A DNA stretch of 5,079 nucleotides from Actinomycetota bacterium (lineage in GTDB: Bacteria > Actinomycetota > Humimicrobiia > Humimicrobiales > Humimicrobiaceae), in contig JAMCSM010000095.1 in the NCBI GenBank assembly GCA_023380915.1, forward strand, positions 1-5,079. Reading direction: 5' to 3'. The position numbers were made by a program, and so were the translations under genes. The number at the start of each line of letters is the position of its first letter. Positions within the stretch are counted from its first letter, which is position 1. Positions 1 through 5,079 of the stretch are shown in pieces. Below the pieces are notes generated by a model. The model was not told the origin of the DNA, searched no databases, and worked only from the letters and a program-made list of their open reading frames with translations.

Positions 1-53
1 AGAAATTTATGATTAAGAATAAATTGAATTTTATATTAATTTTTTATTGCTTT

Positions 54-82
54 TTGCGACTACATTAATATAATAATATGAT
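54..82 (+). promoter_or_regulatory. Possible weak sigma70-type promoter upstream of the aminotransferase
   Basis: TTGCGA at 54-59 (4 of 6 matches to TTGACA) is followed after exactly 17 bases by TATGAT at 77-82 (5 of 6 matches to TATAAT). Transcription would start near 89, leaving a leader of only about 20 bases that contains the AGGAGA ribosome-binding site at 91-96. A second -10-like TATAAT lies at 69-74 with a poor -35 (TTGCTT at 47-52, 16-base spacer). The region is so AT-rich that such matches arise easily by chance. Nothing else recognisable lies in 1-108, and no end of an upstream gene can be identified. Confidence 0.3.
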
Positions 83-108
83 TTATCATTAGGAGATTTA
101 GTAATATT

Positions 109-1347
109 ATGGATTTTTCCAGGTCGGAACAAATTTATAAAGAAGCATGCAACATTATTCCCGGTGGTGTTACGGAAGCAAGACATCCCACAAAATTTGT
201 AATAGGGAAATATCCGATTTTTACAGCAATAGGCAGAGGTTCACATGTTTGGGACGTTGATGGAAATGAATTTATTGATTGGCTTTGTTCTTTTGGTCCT
301 GTAGTTCTTGGACACTGTAATGAAAAAGTAGATAAAGCAGTTATTGAAGATTTGCGTAAAGGCTTTTGTTTTACTATGGTTTCTCCAATACAAAATGATT
401 TTGTAAAAAAATTAATCGATATTATTCCCTGTGCAGAAATGGCAAGAATTATAATAAGTGGTTCCGATGCCACTGCCGCAGCAATTAGGATTGCAAGAGT
501 ATTTACTGGTAAAGACAAAGTTATAAGGTGGGGCTACCACGGATGGCATGATTGGAGTTATGGTGGAGCAGGAACTGATAGGGAGGCTATTGGTGTGCCG
601 GAAGGCGTAAAAAAAGATATATTTACTTTTATATATAATGATCTGGATTCACTTGATGCAGTGTTTAAAGAAAATAAAAATCAGGTTGCCTGTGTAATTA
701 TGCAACCTTTTGAGGCTTCAAAAGAGCTCCCTAAAGCAGGCTTTTTAGAAGGAGTAAAGAAATTAACCCATGAGAATGGTGCGGTGCTTGTTTATGATGA
801 AATTAGAACAGGTTTTAGGGTAGCACTAGGTGGAGCTCAGGAATATTTTGGTGTAATACCGGACCTGGCATGTTTTAGCAAAGCTATGGCAAACGGATAT
901 CCGATATCAGTTGTAGTGGGCAAGAAAGATATAATGGAATCAAGTAAAAATACAAGGATATCTGCAACATTTTTAGTAAATACATTTCCAATGGTTGCTG
1001 CTATTGCGACAATTCAGGAGTTAGAAGAAAGAGACGGGATTTCATATATGTGGGATAAGGGAAATCGATTATTTAATGGGTTAAATAGATTAATCAGTGA
1101 TTATAGAATCGAAGCTGAAATGATAGGTTTGCCTGTAATACCAATGCTTAAATTTTTATATCCTGATCATTATATATAAAAGTAAATATATGATTTCTTT
1201 TTTGCCAGCATGGTCGAGAAAGGGATTCTTCTACATCCCAACCATCACTGGTTTTTATCGCTTGCCATAACTGAGAATGATATTAATAAGACTCTAAATG
1301 CGGCTGAGGATAGTTTTAAAACACTAAAAAAGATCATAATAAAATAA
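109..1347 (+). pseudogene. Class III (GSA-aminomutase-like) PLP aminotransferase, interrupted by two in-frame TAA codons
   Basis: This frame encodes a fold-type I, PLP-dependent class III aminotransferase close to the glutamate-1-semialdehyde 2,1-aminomutase group. The N-terminal SEQIYKEACNIIPGGV stretch is typical. SGSDATAAAIRIAR (from residue 117) is the cofactor-phosphate loop region, and GYHGWHDW (142-149) is a family hallmark. D230 in YDEIRTGFR should contact the pyridine nitrogen, and K258 in FSKAMANGYP should form the Schiff base. The ATG at 109 follows AGGAGA at 91-96 and gives a normal N-terminus. The frame stops at TAA 1177-1179, with another TAA at 1183-1185. The same frame then continues to TAA 1345-1347 with clear family C-terminus, including DFFFASMVEKG and HPNHHWF (376-382). 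The total of about 412 codons is near normal family length, so only nonsense changes, not a net frameshift, separate the parts. The 356-residue product would lack the C-terminal part of the small domain and is probably inactive or unstable. The substrate is unknown; heme synthesis is unlikely given the sugar-enzyme neighbours. The family call is firm; pseudogene status assumes the sequence is correct. Confidence 0.85.
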
Positions 1348-1370
1348 ATACAGTATTTTTAAAGAAATGA

Positions 1371-1790
1371 ATTGAAGATACTTATTTAATAAATCTTAAA
1401 TTTAAAAATGGCAGTATAGGAAGAGTTATGGGAGCATATGGATTGGTCAAGCCTCCTTATCCAATGCTGGTAATAACAGTTTATGGCACAAAAGGTACCG
1501 CAATAGCAGATTGGACAGACTTTGAACCTACAACTTCAAAAGTTGTGCTGAATAAGTTAGCGGATAAGCCGGAAATGAAAATGAACTTTAAAGCTGACAT
1601 GAGTATATCTTGCTGGGGTCAAGGAGAAACAGCAAAAAGATTCATGAAAGATTTTGAAGATTCAATTATAAATAATACTAAACCTGAATTTGATGCGCGA
1701 GAAAGCATAAAGACTATTGTCGCATGTTCTGCAGCTTGAGATTCTATTAGAAGTGGCGTTAAAACAATTAAAATTTATGATAATTTTTGA
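1371..1790 (+). pseudogene. C-terminal remnant of a Gfo/Idh/MocA-family oxidoreductase, with an internal TGA
   Basis: The frame reads IEDTYLINLKFKNGSIGRV directly into an ATG at 1428 and on to TGA 1737-1739, then continues as DSIRSGVKTIKIYDNF to TGA 1788-1790. The NGSIGRV beta-strand, a VYGTKGTA stretch, GETAKRFMKDFEDSI, and the terminal REAIKT-like ARESIKT helix with SIRSG are typical of the substrate-binding C-terminal domain of Gfo/Idh/MocA NAD(P)-dependent sugar oxidoreductases. The TGA at 1737 sits where relatives commonly have Trp in an AAWxSIRxG pattern. The Rossmann domain and catalytic Lys region are absent: the frame closes at TGA 1368-1370, only about 20 bases after the aminotransferase frame ends. 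The ATG at 1428 has an AGGAAGAG-like sequence just before it (1418-1425), so a piece of about 103 residues (1428-1739) could be translated, but it would bind no cofactor. I interpret this as a truncated pseudogene. Which sugar or polyol the parent oxidised cannot be told. Confidence 0.8.
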
Positions 1791-1836
1791 ATTTTTATTT
1801 TCATATTATCAAAGTCTATATACAAATATATTTTAA

Positions 1837-3216
1837 ATGAATAAGATAAGAGTCGGTTTACTGCCATTATATTTAAAGCTATATGATGATTCTTTCCCTG
1901 GTCTAAGAAATGAATTTACAACTTTTATTGAAGAGATTAAGGGAGAATTGATTAGCCTGGAACTTGAAGTTTACGTAAGTTCAATTTGCAGATTAAAAAA
2001 AGAGTTTCAGGTAACTGTCGATTATTTTGAAAAAAATAATATTGATGTATTATTGCTATTACATTTGTCTTATTCACCTTCAGAAGAAGCTTTACCAGTC
2101 CTTAAGGAAACAAAAATCCCAATAGTGTTCCTGGATACAACTATAAAGTATGAATTCAGCAAAAACACCGAGTACAATGATATTCTGAAGAATCATGGTA
2201 TACATGGTGTTCAGGATTTGTGCAGTGTTTTGCTGCAAAACAAAAAAAGATTTTTAATTTCTGCAGGGCACTGGAAATATTCTGACGTTTTGAAGAGATT
2301 ATTTAAAAAGATCAAATCAGCTGCATTAGCAAGGTATTTTACCAGAACAAGGACAGGAAGTATTGGCGGCAGATTTCCAGGAATGGGTGATTTTTATGTA
2401 GATGCAAGGAAATTGTCTTCTGATTTTGGCATAGAAGTTGTTGAGGCGAACCTAGACGAAATTAAAAAATTGATACCTGCTGAAAATGATCAAATTATTA
2501 AGGACGAGTTAAATAGTGATTTTAATAATTTCAATTTAGTAAATGTTTCAAAAGAATTGCATCTTAATACTCTAAGAATGAGCATTGCAACCAGAAAGTG
2601 GCTTATTGAAGAAAATCTTAATGCGTTTACTATTAATTACTATGGTATATCCAGTCAATCCGGATTTTTGACAATTCCTTTTCTTGAATCAAGTAAAGCT
2701 ATGGCAAGAGGTATCGGTTATGCGGGTGAAGGTGATACTTTAACTTCCTCTTTGATTTCTGCTCTTTTGCGATTATATCCTGAAACAAGTTTTATTGAGA
2801 TGTTCTGTCCTGATTGGAAAAATGACTTAATATATATTAGTCATATGGCTGAAGTCAATTTAAATTTACTTGTAGGTAAACCAACTTTAATAGAGAAAAA
2901 TTTGCCAATAATTCGTATTAGTAATCCCATAGTAGCGATTGGACAATTTAAAGAAGGCAAGGCAGTATTAGTTGACATTGCTCCGATAGGAGAAAATTAT
3001 AATTTAATTCTTAGTAGCATCAGGATGCTTAAAATAAAAAGCGAAATAATTGACACCATTTCAGGATGGTTCCGACCCAAAGATTCGATTAACGAATTTC
3101 TTGAAAACTACAGTGAATATGGGGGTACACACCATGCAGCAATCGTATATGGCGATGTATTGGAAGAATTAAAGGACTTTGGCAAGATTTTGGGCCTGAA
3201 TGTAATTGTGATTTAA
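1837..3216 (+). CDS. L-arabinose/L-fucose isomerase-like sugar isomerase
   Basis: This is a 459-residue cytoplasmic enzyme of the AraA/FucI superfamily, which interconverts aldoses and ketoses using a divalent metal, usually Mn2+. VGLLPLYLKLYD (6-17) is a typical start. IGGRFPGMGD (176-185) is the conserved loop shared with fucose isomerase-like members. All four metal ligands known from E. coli AraA (E306, E333, H350, H450) have counterparts: E298 in AGEGD, E321 in TSFIEMF, H336 in SHMAEV and one of H432/H433 in GGTHH. Spacing between them is close to that of AraA. The protein is somewhat shorter than E. coli AraA (500 residues), as many uncharacterised relatives are. The ATG at 1837 is preceded at once by an in-frame TAA (1834-1836), so no longer start is possible; no Shine-Dalgarno is visible. 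A kinase follows after 46 bases, so the pair probably isomerises and then phosphorylates one sugar. I see no damage. The family is clear; the substrate is not, so I give no symbol. Confidence 0.9.
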   Translation: MNKIRVGLLPLYLKLYDDSFPGLRNEFTTFIEEIKGELISLELEVYVSSICRLKKEFQVTVDYFEKNNIDVLLLLHLSYSPSEEALPVLKETKIPIVFLDTTIKYEFSKNTEYNDILKNHGIHGVQDLCSVLLQNKKRFLISAGHWKYSDVLKRLFKKIKSAALARYFTRTRTGSIGGRFPGMGDFYVDARKLSSDFGIEVVEANLDEIKKLIPAENDQIIKDELNSDFNNFNLVNVSKELHLNTLRMSIATRKWLIEENLNAFTINYYGISSQSGFLTIPFLESSKAMARGIGYAGEGDTLTSSLISALLRLYPETSFIEMFCPDWKNDLIYISHMAEVNLNLLVGKPTLIEKNLPIIRISNPIVAIGQFKEGKAVLVDIAPIGENYNLILSSIRMLKIKSEIIDTISGWFRPKDSINEFLENYSEYGGTHHAAIVYGDVLEELKDFGKILGLNVIVI

Positions 3217-3262
3217 ATAAATACGCATTCTGGATTGAATTTATAATCTTTATTTTTTTATT

Positions 3263-4735
3263 ATGGTTACTAAATATATTGCAGGAATAGATATAGGGAC
3301 GACTAATATAAAGGGCTCTCTTTTTTCTGTCGATGGCAAACTTATCAGCACAAGTAAAATGACATATTCGAGTTATACTCCCAAAGAAAATTATTTTGAA
3401 CAGGATGCTGAAGACTGGATAATGGGATTTTTTAAAGTATTAAAGAGTTTGCTAATAAACGAATCTGTAAAAAAAAATCTCGAGGCAATATCTTTATCAA
3501 CACAGGGTGGTACTGTTATTCCGGTGGACAAAGATTTCAAACCTCTTTGCAGGGCGATTACCTATCTTGACAGAAGAGGCAGCAAAATACTAAAAAATAA
3601 ACCCGAACTGCAAAACAAAAATATATGGTTTTACAATAAAACAGGGTGGAGGATAGATTCCTGTCTTTCTTTTCTTTCCATATATTGGCTAAAAAAGTAT
3701 GAAAATTCAATTTTTAAAAAAATATATAAGATTTTATATGTAAATGATTATGTTTTAAAAAAAATTACAGGCAATAATTTTCAGGATCCTTCAAACGCTT
3801 CTATAACACAGTTTTATAATGTAAGAACTGGTATGTGGGATGATGAAATTTTAAGTCTTCTGGGTTTAAATAATAATAATTTTTCAGAGATAAAAAAATC
3901 CTGTGAGTTTGTGGGATTACTTAAAAATGAAATACGCAAAGAACTTGATTTAAGAAATAAAGTTAAGATAATAAACGGTGGGCATGATCAGTATTGTGTT
4001 TCTATTGGAAATGGGATATTGAATGAGGAGGATTTCCTGATCTCTACAGGTACAGCATGGACTATTTTTAAATTGCTGAATAGACCTCTATTTGATTCTA
4101 AATTTTTTTATGGAATTGGAAGGAATGTGATAAATGAAAAATTTGGATTAATCTATTCAATTCCTACTGCCGGGGCTGCTTTAAGATGGTTTGCACTTAA
4201 TATAATGAATTTGGATGGAGAAAATAAATTATATGAAGTAGAAAAAAAAGAATATGAAAAATTGTTAAGTATTAGAAACAAAATCTTGTTTTACCCATAT
4301 CTTTCAGGTAATTTTGGGCCAGATTTCGTTATAAATCAGAAAGGTGCTTTTACAAATTTAGAATTAGGACACAATTACCTGGATATGTTCAAAGCAATCA
4401 TGGAAGGCATTGGTTTTCAATTAAAAAAAATTTTAGAGACCTTCAAAAAAGAAAAAGCTGGCTTTAGCAGTATCAAAATTGTTGGCGGGGCAAGTAAAAG
4501 TGATTTGTGGATGCAAATTATTGCAAATATTATAGGGAAAATTATTAATATTCCAAAAAAAATAGATGAGGATTTTGCAAGTAAAGGAGCGGCTATTATT
4601 GCAGGTTTTGGCGCTGGTATCTTTTCAAGCATTGAAGAGGGGTATTCAAAATTTAAAACTGATTTTACATCCATAAAACCTTCTAAAGAAATTCAGAAAT
4701 ATTATTTAGAGAAGTATAAATCCTTTAATTGTTAA
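3263..4735 (+). CDS. FGGY-family carbohydrate kinase (xylulokinase/fuculokinase-like)
   Basis: This is a 490-residue ATP-dependent sugar kinase, full length for the FGGY family (usually about 480-520). The N-terminal actin-like domain opens with IDIGTTNIKG (9-18), the phosphate-1 loop. EQDAEDW (46-52) and YLDRRG (101-106) are family blocks of the sugar-binding lobe. D242 in NGGHDQ is the expected catalytic base. STGTAW (261-266) begins the C-terminal domain, and VGGASKSDLW (from 407) followed by FASKGAAIIAGFGAG is the adenosine-binding signature. The ATG at 3263 gives the standard N-terminus, but the gap after the isomerase (3217-3262) is AT-rich and shows no Shine-Dalgarno. It probably phosphorylates the ketose made by the upstream isomerase, by analogy with araBA, xylAB and fucIK loci. 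STQGGT replaces the SGQMHG pattern usual in xylulokinases, which argues against a plain XylB. A run of nine A at 3469-3477 lies inside the gene but the frame is intact. Ribulokinase, fuculokinase or erythrulokinase-like specificities remain possible. Confidence 0.92.
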   Translation: MVTKYIAGIDIGTTNIKGSLFSVDGKLISTSKMTYSSYTPKENYFEQDAEDWIMGFFKVLKSLLINESVKKNLEAISLSTQGGTVIPVDKDFKPLCRAITYLDRRGSKILKNKPELQNKNIWFYNKTGWRIDSCLSFLSIYWLKKYENSIFKKIYKILYVNDYVLKKITGNNFQDPSNASITQFYNVRTGMWDDEILSLLGLNNNNFSEIKKSCEFVGLLKNEIRKELDLRNKVKIINGGHDQYCVSIGNGILNEEDFLISTGTAWTIFKLLNRPLFDSKFFYGIGRNVINEKFGLIYSIPTAGAALRWFALNIMNLDGENKLYEVEKKEYEKLLSIRNKILFYPYLSGNFGPDFVINQKGAFTNLELGHNYLDMFKAIMEGIGFQLKKILETFKKEKAGFSSIKIVGGASKSDLWMQIIANIIGKIINIPKKIDEDFASKGAAIIAGFGAGIFSSIEEGYSKFKTDFTSIKPSKEIQKYYLEKYKSFNC

Positions 4736-4737
4736 AT

Positions 4738-4742
4738 GGAGG
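4738..4742 (+). promoter_or_regulatory. Strong Shine-Dalgarno (GGAGG) before a broken reading frame
   Basis: GGAGG begins two bases after the kinase stop codon and lies 9 bases before the ATG at 4752. It is among the best ribosome-binding sites in the window and marks 4752 as the start of a once-functional gene, even though the frame behind it stops after ten codons. It also suggests that this gene was read on the same transcript as the kinase. Confidence 0.75.
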
Positions 4743-4751
4743 GAAGTTGTT

Positions 4752-4823
4752 ATGTTTAAAGTGGCTGTTTTGGGTACAAGATGAGCTGGCAAAATAGATT
4801 TTAAATTTTATGGTAAATATTAA
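4752..4823 (+). pseudogene. N-terminal remnant, probably of a Gfo/Idh/MocA-type oxidoreductase
   Basis: From the ATG the frame reads MFKVAVLGTR, TGA (4782-4784), then AGKIDFKFYGKY to TAA 4821-4823. A short hydrophobic beta-strand followed by GT and a small-residue turn (VAVLGTxxAGKI) resembles the start of the Rossmann NAD-binding domain in Gfo/Idh/MocA enzymes (xVGIIGxGxxGxxH). A Trp at the TGA position would restore a plausible family sequence. After about residue 16 nothing family-like remains, and the sequence passes into low-complexity AT-rich DNA. The good ribosome-binding site and the position 16 bases after the kinase stop support a real gene start rather than chance. I infer a gene that lost nearly all its body by deletion after or along with a nonsense change. 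So little sequence is left that another Rossmann-fold enzyme is possible. Confidence 0.55.
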
Positions 4824-4900
4824 GCAGTATTTAATAAATATTACAGAATTCTTATCTAAATTTAAATATTTTGAGCTTTATAATTCGAATTGATAACGTA

Positions 4901-4933
4901 AAATTAAGGGCTTAGGCAACAAGCCCAGAATTT
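4901..4933. repeat. Imperfect inverted repeat / hairpin upstream of the UroD-like gene
   Basis: GGGCTT at 4908-4913 pairs with AAGCCC at 4921-4926 around a 7-base loop. Outside a 2x2 mismatch, AAATT (4901-4905) also pairs with AATTT (4929-4933), giving 11 base pairs in all. The stem is the only GC-rich patch in this gap. It is not followed by a T-run on the plus strand, so it is a poor intrinsic terminator. It could be a decayed terminator for the kinase transcript or an operator upstream of the next promoter. Confidence 0.5.
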
Positions 4934-4945
4934 GATGTAATCTCT

Positions 4946-4970
4946 GAAATTTAATCTTTGAAAAAATTTC
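4946..4970. repeat. Seven-base perfect inverted repeat bracketing the -35 box
   Basis: GAAATTT at 4946-4952 and its exact reverse complement AAATTTC at 4964-4970 are separated by 11 bases that contain the TTGAAA -35 hexamer (4958-4963). The 18-base centre-to-centre distance and the placement over the promoter fit an operator for a dimeric repressor. The arms are AT-rich, so chance occurrence is quite possible. Confidence 0.35.
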
Positions 4971-4986
4971 ATTTTAGCCTTATAAT
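4958..4986 (+). promoter_or_regulatory. Near-consensus sigma70-type promoter for the UroD-like gene
   Basis: TTGAAA at 4958-4963 (5 of 6 to consensus) and TATAAT at 4981-4986 (6 of 6) are separated by exactly 17 bases. Transcription would start near 4993, giving a leader of about 43 bases with a GAGGAG ribosome-binding site at 5021-5026 before the ATG at 5036. This is the best promoter in the window and indicates that the downstream gene starts its own transcription unit. Confidence 0.7.
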
Positions 4987-5035
4987 CTTAAAACAAATTA
5001 TAAAAAAACGTTTTTCCTTAGAGGAGTTTTAAATC

Positions 5036-5079
5036 ATGAATTCAAGAGAAAAATTTCTTTCAGTAATGAGGATGAAAGA
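5036..5079 (+). CDS. Uroporphyrinogen decarboxylase-like protein, N-terminus only (runs off the window)
   Basis: The first 14 full codons read MNSREKFLSVMRMK. The N-terminal pattern MxSRExxLxxMx is characteristic of the UroD/MtaA-like family, whose members include uroporphyrinogen decarboxylase proper and many corrinoid-dependent methyltransferases of anaerobes. The ATG is set by GAGGAG at 5021-5026, nine bases upstream, and is preceded by a strong promoter. In metabolic loci of anaerobes such genes are more often methyltransferase-like than heme-synthesis enzymes, but this is inference from context. Active-site residues lie beyond the window, so subfamily cannot be decided. Confidence 0.7.
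   Translation, partial: MNSREKFLSVMRMK

Noticed and set aside
135..518. Open frame of about 127 codons on the minus strand inside the aminotransferase
   Set aside because: It lies fully antisense to a well-conserved coding region, has no ribosome-binding site and shows no recognisable domain; it is a shadow of the plus-strand gene.
1348..1370. Possible terminator between aminotransferase and oxidoreductase remnant (TATTTTT stretch)
   Set aside because: No GC-rich stem precedes the T-run.
3469..3477. Run of nine A in the kinase as a possible phase-variable slippage site
   Set aside because: Similar A-runs are scattered through this AT-rich window, the frame is intact, and a metabolic kinase is not a usual phase-variable gene.
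4417..4674. Open frame of about 85 codons on the minus strand inside the kinase, rich in hydrophobic residues
   Set aside because: It is antisense to the conserved ATP-binding part of the kinase; its hydrophobic make-up simply reflects the complement of Lys/Asn/Glu-rich codons.
1383..4839. The 12-base sequence TATTTAATAAAT occurs at 1383-1394 and 4828-4839, near both oxidoreductase remnants, hinting at recombination
   Set aside because: The word is pure A/T in a very AT-rich window and the sequences around the two copies do not align convincingly; chance is the simpler explanation.
4810..4893. Small open frame of 27 codons (begins MVNIKQYLINITEF) in the gap before the promoter
   Set aside because: No ribosome-binding site, no recognised family, and the composition is that of AT-rich noncoding DNA.

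Overview
The window is AT-rich (roughly one third G+C, judged by eye), densely coded on the plus strand, and bacterial in style: ATG starts, some with Shine-Dalgarno sequences, and short gaps between genes. The gene content (a glutamate-1-semialdehyde aminomutase-like aminotransferase, Gfo/Idh/MocA oxidoreductase pieces, an AraA/FucI-type sugar isomerase, an FGGY kinase and the start of a UroD-like protein) resembles accessory carbohydrate-use loci of low-GC, probably anaerobic, bacteria such as Firmicutes or deep-branching fermenters. The sequence does not fix the phylum.

Layout: 1-108 is a leader with a possible weak promoter. 109-1347 is a full-length class III aminotransferase frame broken by two in-frame TAA codons close to its C-terminus. 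1371-1790 is the C-terminal part of a Gfo/Idh/MocA-type oxidoreductase without its NAD-binding half, itself cut by a TGA where the family commonly has Trp. 1837-3216 is an intact arabinose/fucose isomerase-like gene with all expected metal ligands. 3263-4735 is an intact FGGY carbohydrate kinase. 4752-4823 is a very short remnant resembling an oxidoreductase N-terminus; it keeps a strong ribosome-binding site but has a TGA at codon 11. 4824-5035 is noncoding and holds an imperfect hairpin, an inverted repeat and a near-consensus sigma70-type promoter. That promoter points at 5036-5079, the first codons of a uroporphyrinogen decarboxylase-like gene that runs off the window.

Isomerase followed by kinase is the classic order for aldose to ketose to ketose-phosphate catabolism, so the two intact genes probably convert one sugar. 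The aminotransferase and oxidoreductases may once have acted on the same or a related compound, but they are damaged. The main message is selective decay: two sugar-processing genes are intact while the genes on both sides carry stops or are cut down. The UroD-like gene appears to be a separate transcription unit. I found no convincing new defence system, RNA element, mobile element or CRISPR array.
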